From NCBI GenBank assembly GCA_034004165.1, contig JAVEXI010000003.1, forward strand, positions 13,915 through 77,914: a stretch of DNA of 64,000 bases, written 5' to 3'. A program made the translations under genes and the position numbers. Shown piece after piece: positions 18,118 through 26,196 of this stretch. The notes beneath the pieces are model-generated. The model did no database searches, was not told where the DNA came from, and saw nothing but the letters and a program-made list of their open reading frames with translations. The stretch's first letter is position 1, and each line of letters begins with the position of its first letter. Source of the stretch: Gudongella sp034004165 (GTDB lineage Bacteria > Bacillota > Clostridia > Tissierellales > Tissierellaceae).

Positions 18118-18142
18118 CGTCACCCTTCGTGGGTGACGTTTT
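18117..18142. terminator. Bidirectional terminator
   Basis: A perfect 9-base stem, ACGTCACCC with GGGTGACGT and loop TTCGT, lies between convergent genes with T-rich flanks. Confidence 0.8.
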
Positions 18143-18701
18143 AATATGTCTCGTTGATGTATTCATCTATCAGAGATTTTCTTCTCCCTTCGAGAAATAT
18201 TCCCTCTTTTTTGAGAATATCCAGAAGCCAAACGGCTTTTGAGTGAAAAATTGCTTCTTTCTTTTCTTTCAAAACTATCTCATAAAGCTTATCCTTCAAA
18301 TTCTTGGATTCACATTTTATAAAATAGGCTTCTACATTCTGAAACTCTAATATTCTCAGTACATCTAATGCAGCTCTGTCCTTTTCATGATAATACTTAT
18401 AACCTTTGTTCAGGTATTCCACATAATACTTCTGATGTTTCCTAGAACCTCTTATCTCCATTGCAAGCATCCTGAAGTATTTTGCAAGAACATTAAAATA
18501 CTGGTAATTGTACATGCCTTTTTCATAACTATCGACTCTAATAAACGGTTTAACGTTCATACGAGTTATAAAGTCATAATTGAGTTCAAGAAATTCTCTT
18601 TTAGAAATATCACCATTTTGCAACTGCAAAATTAAAAATGATCTGTTGTCAAAAAACGTTTCAAAAAGACCTTTTTTCCCATGGTAAATCAAAACATACA
18701 C
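18141..18701 (-). CDS. Hypothetical protein, possibly DUF6648-like
   Basis: About 186 residues, no signal or membrane segment, rich in Tyr, Lys, Glu and Phe. Predicted mainly helical, with motifs such as YHGKKGLFETFFDNR at the N-terminus and RRKSLIDEYINETY at the end. It resembles a short uncharacterised clostridial family that I recall as DUF6648, but I cannot verify this. The start is uncertain: GTG 18701 lacks a good ribosome site, and an in-frame TTG follows 3 codons later. It lies downstream of, and may be cotranscribed with, the pseudouridine synthase gene. Confidence 0.6.
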   Translation of the reverse strand: MYVLIYHGKKGLFETFFDNRSFLILQLQNGDISKREFLELNYDFITRMNVKPFIRVDSYEKGMYNYQYFNVLAKYFRMLAMEIRGSRKHQKYYVEYLNKGYKYYHEKDRAALDVLRILEFQNVEAYFIKCESKNLKDKLYEIVLKEKKEAIFHSKAVWLLDILKKEGIFLEGRRKSLIDEYINETY

Positions 18702-18739
18702 CCATTCTAATTCATATTTACAGAGTATTTACCTAGTGA

Positions 18740-19471
18740 TTATATCACACCTTGATAATTTTTCAAAAGTTCAACTTCATATTCAGTCAATTCCCTGTAT
18801 TCACCAGGGCCAAGTGTTTCACTTAAATTAAGCTTTCCCATACGAAAGCGCTTAAGGTAAATAACGCGAAAACCTTGGGACGCAAACATCCTCTTTATCT
18901 GATGATACTTACCCTCAACTATGGTGATATTTGCTTTCGAATGGTTGCCTGAGACGATAATCTCTAATTTAGCAGGCTTTGTAGTATAACCATCTTCAAG
19001 TTTTATGCCTTTTTCAAAAATTTCTACGTGCTCTTTTTTAAGTTCACCCTCTACTATTGCAAAATACTCTTTATCTACCTCGTTCTTAGGAGATAAAAGC
19101 TTATGTGCCAACTCGCCATCATTTGTCAGGAGAAGTAGACCTTCTGTATCTTTATCCAGTCTCCCAACTGGAAACGGTCTAAACTGTCTCAAATCATCAT
19201 CTAGGAGCTCGACTACAACTGAATCTCTTGGATCATCTGTCGAAGACACTATGCCTTGTGGCTTGTTTAGCATAACGTAAATGAACTCTCTGTAGCTTAT
19301 TTCTTTTCCACAGAAAAAAATTCTGTCTTCGCCAGGTTTTACTTTTTCTTGTGGATTGAGACAAACTTTATCATTTACAGATACTTGCCCTTTTTTTATA
19401 ACATCCTTCACAAAAGTTCTGCTTCCAACACCCATATTGCTCAATAATTTATCTAACCTCAATTGTTTCAA
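18740..19471 (-). CDS. RsuA/RluB-family pseudouridine synthase
   Basis: About 243 residues. An S4 domain (RLDKLLSNMGVGSR) is followed by the catalytic domain with PVGRLDKDTEGLLLLTNDG (catalytic Asp) and the KRMFASQGF motif. It modifies rRNA. I start at TTG 19469-19471 because GGAGG ends 5-6 bases upstream and the S4 domain begins there. The preceding gene ends with a terminator, so this gene has its own promoter or depends on readthrough. Confidence 0.88.
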   Translation of the reverse strand: MKQLRLDKLLSNMGVGSRTFVKDVIKKGQVSVNDKVCLNPQEKVKPGEDRIFFCGKEISYREFIYVMLNKPQGIVSSTDDPRDSVVVELLDDDLRQFRPFPVGRLDKDTEGLLLLTNDGELAHKLLSPKNEVDKEYFAIVEGELKKEHVEIFEKGIKLEDGYTTKPAKLEIIVSGNHSKANITIVEGKYHQIKRMFASQGFRVIYLKRFRMGKLNLSETLGPGEYRELTEYEVELLKNYQGVI

Positions 19472-19493
19472 AATACTCCTCCATTGCAATTCT

Positions 19494-19517
19494 AAAAGGA
19501 GCCTTGCGGCTCCTTTT
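19494..19517 (-). terminator. Terminator of the P-loop protein gene
   Basis: A 10-base stem AAAAGGAGCC with GGCTCCTTTT directly follows the stop codon; T-run at the 3' side on the minus strand. Confidence 0.75.
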
Positions 19518-19943
19518 TTATAATTCTTCTATCTCATAACAGTGAGCTCTGAGATTTTCAGGAATTTTTTCCATAGTATAATCAATATTTATATAAAAAT
19601 CAACTTCATATTTATCCGCAATTTTATTTAGTGAATCTATAAGATAAACTAAGTCTTTAAGCTCTAAATTCATGACTTTGTAGATACCATCTACATATAT
19701 TTTCTCCAAGTCGTAATCCATCGCCATTATTCCACACAAAAAGCCATAGAAAGACTGCACGTTAAGTACATTGAATTCCATGGCATTAATCAACCTAACA
19801 TTGTAATTGAGACTAAAAATATGGTTATCATCTACATCTACAAAAGCTATGTTACCATTACCCTCAAGCATGTCCTTGTTGGCTTTTTCAATTAGCCACT
19901 TTGTCTTGCCTGAGCCTTTAGCACCTAAAATAAACTTAACCAT
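19518..19943 (-). CDS. Small P-loop ATP-binding protein
   Basis: 141 residues beginning with a Walker A motif (GAKGSGKTKW, residues 7-16). A Walker B-like stretch is LEKIYVDGIYKV. The rest is a compact alpha/beta fold ending in acidic residues. Clostridial homologues are often labelled as ATP-binding or PilT-like, but there is no pilus context here. GTP or ATP is the probable ligand; function unknown. ATG start with AGGTGG upstream. It follows the radical SAM gene by 41 bases. Confidence 0.7.
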   Translation of the reverse strand: MVKFILGAKGSGKTKWLIEKANKDMLEGNGNIAFVDVDDNHIFSLNYNVRLINAMEFNVLNVQSFYGFLCGIMAMDYDLEKIYVDGIYKVMNLELKDLVYLIDSLNKIADKYEVDFYINIDYTMEKIPENLRAHCYEIEEL

Positions 19944-19984
19944 GATAAACCACCTGACCTTTCATTAAATTAATTTATGCTTTA

Positions 19985-20938
19985 CTAATCATTGAAAACT
20001 TTCAAAGCTTTACCGCCCAGATAATCAAATTTACTACCTTGATAAGTATTCTTTTCTCGCATTCTTTCGATAATTTCATCACGTATTTTCCACCATGACT
20101 CTTGCCAATTCACAAATAGAGAACCCTCAGAAGGAGCGCGTCCTATCAGCCTCTGAACGATAATCTCTGGATTTAGATATTCCAAAAAGAGAATAACTCT
20201 GTCGACATAATCTTCTTTAGTCAGAAGCTCAAATTCTCCTTTTTTGTACTGAATAGCCATCGCGGTCCCTTCCATTAAATACAAACTATGCAGTTTAACT
20301 TCGTCTGCACCCAGAACAGAAATAACCCTGGCACCTTCTATTACATCCAGCTTATTATCCCATGGTAAATTTAAAATCATGTGCACACATACTCTTAACC
20401 CATACTGTTTAATTTTTATTAAGGCTTCAATAAATTCAGCGAGTCCATGTCCTCTGTTTATCTTCTTGAGGCTGTGATAATTTACTGTTTGTAAGCCAAT
20501 CTCAAGTGTTATATCTATACCCTTATTATACTTTAATTCTCTTAAAAATTGCAAATAATTGTCCCTTATACAGTCCGGTCTGGTAGATATGGAAATACCT
20601 ACTATATCAGGTTGCACTGCTGCATTTATTGCATCCTTAAAACTATCCAAGGGCATATAGGTATTTGAAAAGTTCTGAAAGAACGCTATAAACTTCTCTG
20701 CTTTATATTTTTTCATAATCAACTGTTTGTTGATATTCAGTTGCTCTGCAACATCAACTGTTGAACAAAGATTTTCAAATGAGCCTCCTTCTTCTCCACA
20801 AAAAGTACAGCCTCCACTACTAAGATTCCCATCTCTGTTCGGGCAGGTCAGAGGAAGTTTTACTGGCAATTTATATACTTTTTCACCATATTTTTCAAAT
20901 AGATAATCTGAATATGCCCTATATTTGTCATTACTCAT
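19985..20938 (-). CDS. Radical SAM protein, YhcC/TIGR01212 family
   Basis: 317 residues. The N-terminal cluster motif CPNRDG ... GGCTFCGEEGG supplies three cysteines in the long-spaced arrangement typical of the YhcC family, not the CxxxCxxC of most radical SAM proteins. SISTRPDC and EIGLQTVNYHSL are typical barrel motifs. The substrate is unknown. ATG start with GGAG. The start lies 9 bases downstream of the HAD phosphatase stop, so the two are probably cotranscribed. Confidence 0.87.
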   Translation of the reverse strand: MSNDKYRAYSDYLFEKYGEKVYKLPVKLPLTCPNRDGNLSSGGCTFCGEEGGSFENLCSTVDVAEQLNINKQLIMKKYKAEKFIAFFQNFSNTYMPLDSFKDAINAAVQPDIVGISISTRPDCIRDNYLQFLRELKYNKGIDITLEIGLQTVNYHSLKKINRGHGLAEFIEALIKIKQYGLRVCVHMILNLPWDNKLDVIEGARVISVLGADEVKLHSLYLMEGTAMAIQYKKGEFELLTKEDYVDRVILFLEYLNPEIIVQRLIGRAPSEGSLFVNWQESWWKIRDEIIERMREKNTYQGSKFDYLGGKALKVFND

Positions 20939-20947
20939 GTTATACTC

Positions 20948-21787
20948 CTACATAAACGATGATAGAACATCTCGTAGCACAAATGCTACTCCTGCTTCAT
21001 CGTTGTCTTTTTCAGTAATTAGATCAGCTGCCGATTTGACAAGATCGCTTCCATTTTTCATAGCAATACCTATCCCAGCATTTAAAATCATTTCCACATC
21101 GTTATTGTCATCCCCTATTGCAAGAATTTCATCTTTCCCTATTCCTTTCAGCTGCGCATACTCCAATAAAGTCTTCCACTTACTGCCAAGGGGATTCATA
21201 GCTTCATACATCGCTTCAGCAATCCTTATATTTTCCAAAACATGTGAATTATATCTTCCTGGATATTTGCTGTTAATGATGCTGTAAAACTCAGAAAGTC
21301 TTTTTTTATCCCCTGGATAGACCACAGCCAGTACTCTGTCGAGCCTTAATAGATCTTCTTTAGGAGCAATTCTAAATCTCTTATCTCCTTCTGTGACTAT
21401 TTTCATGTGGGATTTGTCAACACCATCGTACTCTAAGACTATATCAATACCCTGATTAAACATATCGACATGTATTATCCCTTTTAACTCTAAAACATCT
21501 GCTTCATTCAGAATATCTCTATAAGCTTCTGCATCCAGATATTTTGAGATTAAAAGTTCGTCATCATCTGTACGTCTTACAATGTTTCCATTGTTAGCAA
21601 GTATTGTGAAATGACCTCCAAGTTGTTCTGTCAGTTTTTTTGCAGAGTAATAGCGCCTTCCTGTAGCAATAACTATTTCCAGGCCAGCGTTTACAAGATG
21701 TTTTATTACCCTGACATTTTCGTCAGGTATAACTCTATTATTATTTAATAAAGTACCATCCAAATCTATGGCAATTAATTTAATCAA
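20948..21787 (-). CDS. Cof-type HAD phosphatase
   Basis: 279 residues. HAD motif I DLDGTLLNNN (catalytic Asp pair), motif II ATGRR, motif III Lys in the SKWKTLLEY region, and motif IV GDDNNDVEMI are all present, with the C2B cap typical of Cof/YbjI sugar-phosphate and FMN phosphatases. The start is TTG with AAGGAG 8 bases upstream. The substrate cannot be deduced. Confidence 0.9.
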   Translation of the reverse strand: MIKLIAIDLDGTLLNNNRVIPDENVRVIKHLVNAGLEIVIATGRRYYSAKKLTEQLGGHFTILANNGNIVRRTDDDELLISKYLDAEAYRDILNEADVLELKGIIHVDMFNQGIDIVLEYDGVDKSHMKIVTEGDKRFRIAPKEDLLRLDRVLAVVYPGDKKRLSEFYSIINSKYPGRYNSHVLENIRIAEAMYEAMNPLGSKWKTLLEYAQLKGIGKDEILAIGDDNNDVEMILNAGIGIAMKNGSDLVKSAADLITEKDNDEAGVAFVLRDVLSSFM

Positions 21788-21807
21788 AAAACCAACTCCT
21801 TGTGAAA

Positions 21808-21837
21808 AAAAGCACTCCGCAAATTGCGAAGCACTTT
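21808..21837 (-). terminator. Terminator of the DUF1292 gene
   Basis: On the minus strand a hairpin of about 13 base pairs (AAAGTGCTTCGCAA with a near-perfect complement) is followed by a T-run, directly after the stop codon. Confidence 0.75.
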
Positions 21838-21841
21838 AAAA

Positions 21842-22180
21842 TCACTCGTCGCTTTCGTCGAATTCATCATCGTCAGAGTATAGTGCATAAAAAGCCTCTG
21901 AAACAAGGTCGAATTCTTCCTCATCTTCAATTAGTTCAAGCTCAAATTCTTCGTCATTTTTTTCATTGTATTTGTAGAGTAGAACTTCGTCAAACTCCTC
22001 TGCTTCATCGTCTGAAAGTGGTAGAAGGGCAATATATTCATTCTCTTCAACCTCAAAAATTCCCATTACTGCACACTCAAGTTCAGTATCATCATCCAGT
22101 GTAAGAGTAATTATTTCCATTTCCTCATGTTCGTGATCATGATTACAGTGTTCGTCGTGTATGTGATTGTGTTCGTCCAT
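21842..22180 (-). CDS. DUF1292 protein with a His-rich N-terminus
   Basis: 112 residues, very acidic. The central part (ITLTLDDDTELECAVMGIFEVEENEYIALLPL, given as two segments around residues 24-55) matches DUF1292 (YrzB), a small conserved Firmicute protein of unknown function. The first 20 residues are unusual: seven His and one Cys among acidic residues (HNHIHDEHC, NHDHEHEE), a likely metal-binding tail. ATG start with GGAG. It is the single gene between a terminator and 116 bases of upstream sequence. Confidence 0.82.
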   Translation of the reverse strand: MDEHNHIHDEHCNHDHEHEEMEIITLTLDDDTELECAVMGIFEVEENEYIALLPLSDDEAEEFDEVLLYKYNEKNDEEFELELIEDEEEFDLVSEAFYALYSDDDEFDESDE

Positions 22181-22296
22181 ATCAATTCTCCTTTTAATTT
22201 ATTTTTAGAATTCTCATTAAATAAGTTGACTGCATAATCTATATATTAGATTATTTTTCAATAAACTTCAACAATTAATTGATTAATAATACAATT

Positions 22297-23604
22297 CTAT
22301 TCTAAATCCGACAAATTATAGCAGTCTTTGTTGCCAAACACGTCGATAATCTCAATTTCAAAGTTTGAATCGTCCAGATTATCGCTCTTAATAAAGATTT
22401 CACCTGGTATATTCGGGCGGAAAAACACTTCAGTTATTTCTCTTGTCTCTTCAGTCTTAATGATTGATATCTGCTCTATGAATAACAAGTAATCATCGGC
22501 TATTATCGCATTGGGATTAAACCCACTCGCAATTATCTGTCTAATATAATCAGCTTTAGGAATATAACTATCAATCTTTATTACGATAAAATCTTCTTCT
22601 CTTTTTATAGTGAAACCGATATCTAACCTTTCATTATTAGGGCTTTGTTTATAACTAAATAATCTAAAGCCTTTCGAAATATCAAAGATTCTCTGTGATA
22701 CAGTTGACTGGCTTGTTGTGCTGGAATCAGATCCAATAAACCTTCTCTTTAATTTTATAGCTGCTTCTGCCGTAGTTCCACTACCCAAAAAAAAGTCAGC
22801 TACAATTGAATCTGCATTGGTAGAAACTTCAATAATCCTATTTAAAAGCTTCAATGGTTTCTGTGTTTCGTAGCCAGTTCTTTCACTTGAAGTACGTCCA
22901 ACCATATCAATTGACCATACATCTTTCAAATTGACCAGAGTATACCATCCTTTTTCATCTTTGTATTCTTTTACACCTTTAAATCTGTATTGTGCTAACC
23001 CACGATTGTATGATTTCTCCTTTAAAGGACTGAAAATATATTTAGAAGTCTTAGTGTATACTAAAATGTTATCATGTTTTCTGGAATAACTTCGCCTTCC
23101 AGTTCCTCCAGATTTATATGCCCAGATTATTTCATTTAAGAATCTTTCTTTACCAAATATATCATCTAGAATTAACCTGAAATAGTGAGATGTTCTGTAA
23201 TCAATATGGATGTAGAGGCTACCCCGCTCAGACAACAATCTATGCATCAGAAAAAGTCTTTTAGTCATAAATAGAAGGTAGTCGTACAGGCTCTCCCATT
23301 TGTCATCATATGCTCTGGTCTTTACAGTCAGTTTTTGCCCGTTAGCAGTCAGCTTTATATTCCTTTTATAATTATCCTTTGTAAAAAAAGGCGGATCTAT
23401 ATAAATGAGATCCAATTTCCCTTCAAATCCATCAGCTAGAAGAAAAGACATGGCATCCATATTGTCACAAAAGAAAAAGCTATCAAAAGCCCACTCTTTG
23501 TTGACCGTACAAGATAAAGAAGATTTATCAAAACCACTAGGGATATTTGAAACCGCAGATTTTGCTTCTTCTATGACTTTATTTAACATCTCAATTTCTT
23601 TCAA
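22297..23604 (-). CDS. Orphan site-specific DNA methyltransferase (N4/N6, beta-type order)
   Basis: 435 residues. Catalytic motif IV is YIDPPF (about residue 82) and the AdoMet motif I is DFFLGSGTT, further C-terminal, with the circular order of beta-class amino-methyltransferases. KPLKLLNRII lies just before it. The target-recognition part probably lies between the motifs and in the C-terminal 130 residues. No restriction enzyme gene adjoins it, so it may be a solitary epigenetic or phage-derived methylase. The TTG start has GAGGTGAAAGC upstream. Confidence 0.85.
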   Translation of the reverse strand: MKEIEMLNKVIEEAKSAVSNIPSGFDKSSLSCTVNKEWAFDSFFFCDNMDAMSFLLADGFEGKLDLIYIDPPFFTKDNYKRNIKLTANGQKLTVKTRAYDDKWESLYDYLLFMTKRLFLMHRLLSERGSLYIHIDYRTSHYFRLILDDIFGKERFLNEIIWAYKSGGTGRRSYSRKHDNILVYTKTSKYIFSPLKEKSYNRGLAQYRFKGVKEYKDEKGWYTLVNLKDVWSIDMVGRTSSERTGYETQKPLKLLNRIIEVSTNADSIVADFFLGSGTTAEAAIKLKRRFIGSDSSTTSQSTVSQRIFDISKGFRLFSYKQSPNNERLDIGFTIKREEDFIVIKIDSYIPKADYIRQIIASGFNPNAIIADDYLLFIEQISIIKTEETREITEVFFRPNIPGEIFIKSDNLDDSNFEIEIIDVFGNKDCYNLSDLE

Positions 23605-23641
23605 GCTTTCACCTCATTCTGCCATTTAGTAGTTGGGTGTG

Positions 23642-24118
23642 TTACGCATCAAGATTAATGTGGCAGTAGCCACCGGGGTTCTTCTTAAGGTAATCCTGAT
23701 GGTATTCTTCAGCAGGAAAATAATATGAAAGAGGAACAACTTCGGTTACTATCTTTGACTTATGTTTTTTCTGTTCCTCTTCCATAACGGCAACTGCAAT
23801 TTCATAATCTGCTTCATCTACATAATAGATTCCTGTCCTGTACTGAGTTCCAAAGTCTCCACCTTGTCTGTTTAGCAACGTTGGATCTATTATATTAAAA
23901 TATTTTCTCAATATTTCTTCAAGTTGTATTACTTCTTCATCGTATTGAATAAATACGGTTTCTGCATGTCCGGTAGTACCTGTACAAACCGATCTGTAAT
24001 CAGGTTCTTTCGTTTTTCCATTAGCATAACCCGTTTCAGTTTTTAAAACACCCTCTATTCGTGAAAAGTACTCTTGAACTCCCCAGAAACAACCTCCAGC
24101 AAGATATATTTCTTTCAC
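23642..24118 (-). CDS. msrA: Peptide methionine sulfoxide reductase MsrA
   Basis: The short N-terminus leads into GGCFWG with the catalytic Cys at about residue 10, followed by GYANG and the HAETV, FGTQYRTGIYY and HQDYLKKNPGGYC motifs. It repairs the S-form of oxidised methionine. The GTG start at 24116-24118 is preceded by AGGAGG, 7 bases away. The catalytic residue is Cys (TGC), not selenocysteine. Last Cys in the tail (GGYCH) can serve as the resolving residue. Confidence 0.95.
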   Translation of the reverse strand: MKEIYLAGGCFWGVQEYFSRIEGVLKTETGYANGKTKEPDYRSVCTGTTGHAETVFIQYDEEVIQLEEILRKYFNIIDPTLLNRQGGDFGTQYRTGIYYVDEADYEIAVAVMEEEQKKHKSKIVTEVVPLSYYFPAEEYHQDYLKKNPGGYCHINLDA

Positions 24119-24155
24119 AATTATTCCTCCTATATAGTAGTACAACAAATTATAA

Positions 24156-24187
24156 AAGAAATAACAGGGATTCCCCTGTTATTTCTT
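24156..24187 (-). terminator. Terminator of the ferritin-like gene
   Basis: AAGAAATAACAGGG pairs with its complement across a short loop, directly after the stop codon of the minus-strand gene. Confidence 0.8.
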
Positions 24188-24189
24188 AA

Positions 24190-24681
24190 TTAAAATGGAG
24201 CAAAGCTTTGCTCATCCCACCAGTCTTGTCGATACAGGTCGTATTGCTTTGAGAATTGCTCTAAATGCACATTCTCCCATTTGATAAGTATGTCGAATAG
24301 TTCTTCTGCAGCCTTAATCTTTGTGTTTTCTTTAGCTTTGGTATAAAATTCGATAGCGTCTTTTTCCATCTGAATCCCTATGCTGAAAACTGTCATAGCT
24401 AGTGAAGTCAGACTCTTATCGAACTTATCCCATTTGTAAATTCCTGGTGACGGTGGCCCTTCTTTTAGTGCCAGCTCAATATCTTCTTCTGGAGATTCTT
24501 TAATTTTGTTGAATAATTCCCTTAAGAATTCAATATGCTTCAGCTCTTCATTCGCTAGTTCCATAAGAGCCTCTCTGCTGCCTCCTGTACCTGCCTGACT
24601 TGCTGCAAGCTTGTAGAACTCATAACCTTCGACTTCATTTAACATAGCTTGCTTAATCACATCAAGTTCATCTTTATACAT
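24190..24681 (-). CDS. Ferritin-like/rubrerythrin-domain protein
   Basis: 163 residues forming a four-helix bundle. Di-iron ligands are visible as the E-x6-Y pattern in EVEGYEFYKLA, ExxH in ELKHIEFL, and again in EKDAIEFYTKA and ENVHLEQF. There is no C-terminal rubredoxin-like Cys4 domain, so it is an erythrin-type protein and not a classical rubrerythrin. A role in peroxide or iron handling is typical of anaerobes. ATG start with AAAGGGTG. Confidence 0.85.
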   Translation of the reverse strand: MYKDELDVIKQAMLNEVEGYEFYKLAASQAGTGGSREALMELANEELKHIEFLRELFNKIKESPEEDIELALKEGPPSPGIYKWDKFDKSLTSLAMTVFSIGIQMEKDAIEFYTKAKENTKIKAAEELFDILIKWENVHLEQFSKQYDLYRQDWWDEQSFAPF

Positions 24682-24761
24682 AGAATCACCCTTTCAATAA
24701 TTCTTTCCTGTATTATTTACCCAAAACAAATTTTTATCCACTTATTTTAGCAAATTAGTGG

Positions 24762-26108
24762 CTATTGAATCTGGAACTCCAGTATTTTAGTTTTAATATC
24801 CTTTCTGCTTGCTAGCCAACCATCGTAATCGTTGATAGGTCCTATTAAATTTAGCAAATAATTTTCAAGGTTTTGCACAGCAACAAGGTTAATAAAGTCA
24901 ATGCTGGCTTCTTTTTCGAAAGACTCATATATATATTCCAGCAGTTGCACTTCCATTTCAGTTTTTTCATCATGAGAAAGTCTCATTCCATCCATACTGT
25001 GGCTAATTATCTCAAGATACCCAGATCTAAGATAGTGAATAAACCCTTCAAAATCTTGAGTTTTTGTACCTTCTTCGATATCAAAAATGATTTTAAAGAA
25101 CAAATTCCACCTAAAATCTTTATTGATTACCTGAAGTATACTGGAGCCAATCTTCTTTGAAAAATCATCATTATATACAAATTCTCTGTCAAAGTCTATA
25201 AAGTCGTTAAAGTCCATATTTTTGCTTCCAATTTCATTTAGTCTGTTTATAATCCTAAGAAAACTTTCCCCATAATTCCCGTTGTCATTTTCGGTTCTAG
25301 AAAAGATAAAGTCTACTATTACATCACTGGATTTCTTGAAATCTAATACAAAACCAACTTCTTGTCTAACTTTAACAATATAGATATCATGTATTGTCTT
25401 TGAAATCAGATTCTTGATCTGTGTATTTTTAGATGGAGTTGAACTGGCATCCATACTGCTAAGGTGATTATAAATAAGCATAAGCTGTCTGTCTATCATC
25501 GTTAGGTTGTCTTTAATCGATGACATTATGTCTCTAAAAAAGTCTTCAGTCAGCATATAATTAAAGTTCTTATAAAGTACTCTATGATCTATATCTCCCC
25601 AGAATACATTAACCATAGACTTAATCTGAAGCTCAAAATTTACTGTTACACCGTCTTTACGGTACCTACCATCGATCTTATAAATCTCAAATCCATTCTT
25701 TTGAATTTGCGGTTGTTTTTCATCTAAGTTCAATGAAATACTTTCATTGAGAACATTTGAATAATATCCATCTTCCTGCTGATTGTTAAACAGTCTGAGT
25801 ATATCTTGATAGATTTTAGATTCATCCTCAATGAATCTACACTCTATTCTGAATCCTATAAGATCTGATAGATCTTCCACTAAGTCTTCAGGAGTATCGT
25901 ATTTCATATAAAAATTATGCCTCAAAATTTTTTCTTTCAGACTTTCTGATGATTTAATTCTGTAATTGACATTTAAAAAATGATCTTTGATAAACAGGCT
26001 GTCATTAAAGAACTTTTCTAATTCTCCAGCAACTTTATTAAGTTCTTCAGATTTTGAATCGATAATATCCAAAGTTTGCTCAATAAAATCAAATAATTCT
26101 AACTTCAT
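24762..26108 (-). CDS. RelA/SpoT synthetase-domain protein with a long C-terminal extension
   Basis: About 448 residues. The N-terminal 200 match the (p)ppGpp synthetase fold: YRIKSSESLKEKILR, DLSDLIGFRIECRF and QIKSMVNVFWGDIDHRVLYKN fit the RelA/SpoT core (substrate loop, strand with IG-RI, and the E/Q-x-Q-(V/I)-R-like plus H-x-x-YK end). There is no HD hydrolase, TGS or ACT domain. The C-terminal 240 residues are helical and unassigned. It is much longer than a small alarmone synthetase. Activity is inferred, not shown. Start at ATG 26108 with GGAGG; a frame further up lacks this. Confidence 0.72.
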   Translation of the reverse strand: MKLELFDFIEQTLDIIDSKSEELNKVAGELEKFFNDSLFIKDHFLNVNYRIKSSESLKEKILRHNFYMKYDTPEDLVEDLSDLIGFRIECRFIEDESKIYQDILRLFNNQQEDGYYSNVLNESISLNLDEKQPQIQKNGFEIYKIDGRYRKDGVTVNFELQIKSMVNVFWGDIDHRVLYKNFNYMLTEDFFRDIMSSIKDNLTMIDRQLMLIYNHLSSMDASSTPSKNTQIKNLISKTIHDIYIVKVRQEVGFVLDFKKSSDVIVDFIFSRTENDNGNYGESFLRIINRLNEIGSKNMDFNDFIDFDREFVYNDDFSKKIGSSILQVINKDFRWNLFFKIIFDIEEGTKTQDFEGFIHYLRSGYLEIISHSMDGMRLSHDEKTEMEVQLLEYIYESFEKEASIDFINLVAVQNLENYLLNLIGPINDYDGWLASRKDIKTKILEFQIQ

Positions 26109-26170
26109 CTCTAACCTCCACTTAAGATCTAAGATGATTATAGCATAATTGTCTAGATTTAGACACAAAT

Positions 26171-26192
26171 AACCCCCGAAAAAACGGGGGCT
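26171..26192 (-). terminator. Terminator of the nqr-like operon
   Basis: AGCCCCCG and CGGGGGTT pair around a T6 loop, just past the nqrF stop codon on the minus strand. Confidence 0.85.
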
Positions 26193-26196
26193 ACTT

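Noticed and set aside
23642..24118. Possible selenocysteine in MsrA
   Set aside because: The catalytic position is a TGC Cys codon, and the frame has no in-frame TGA.
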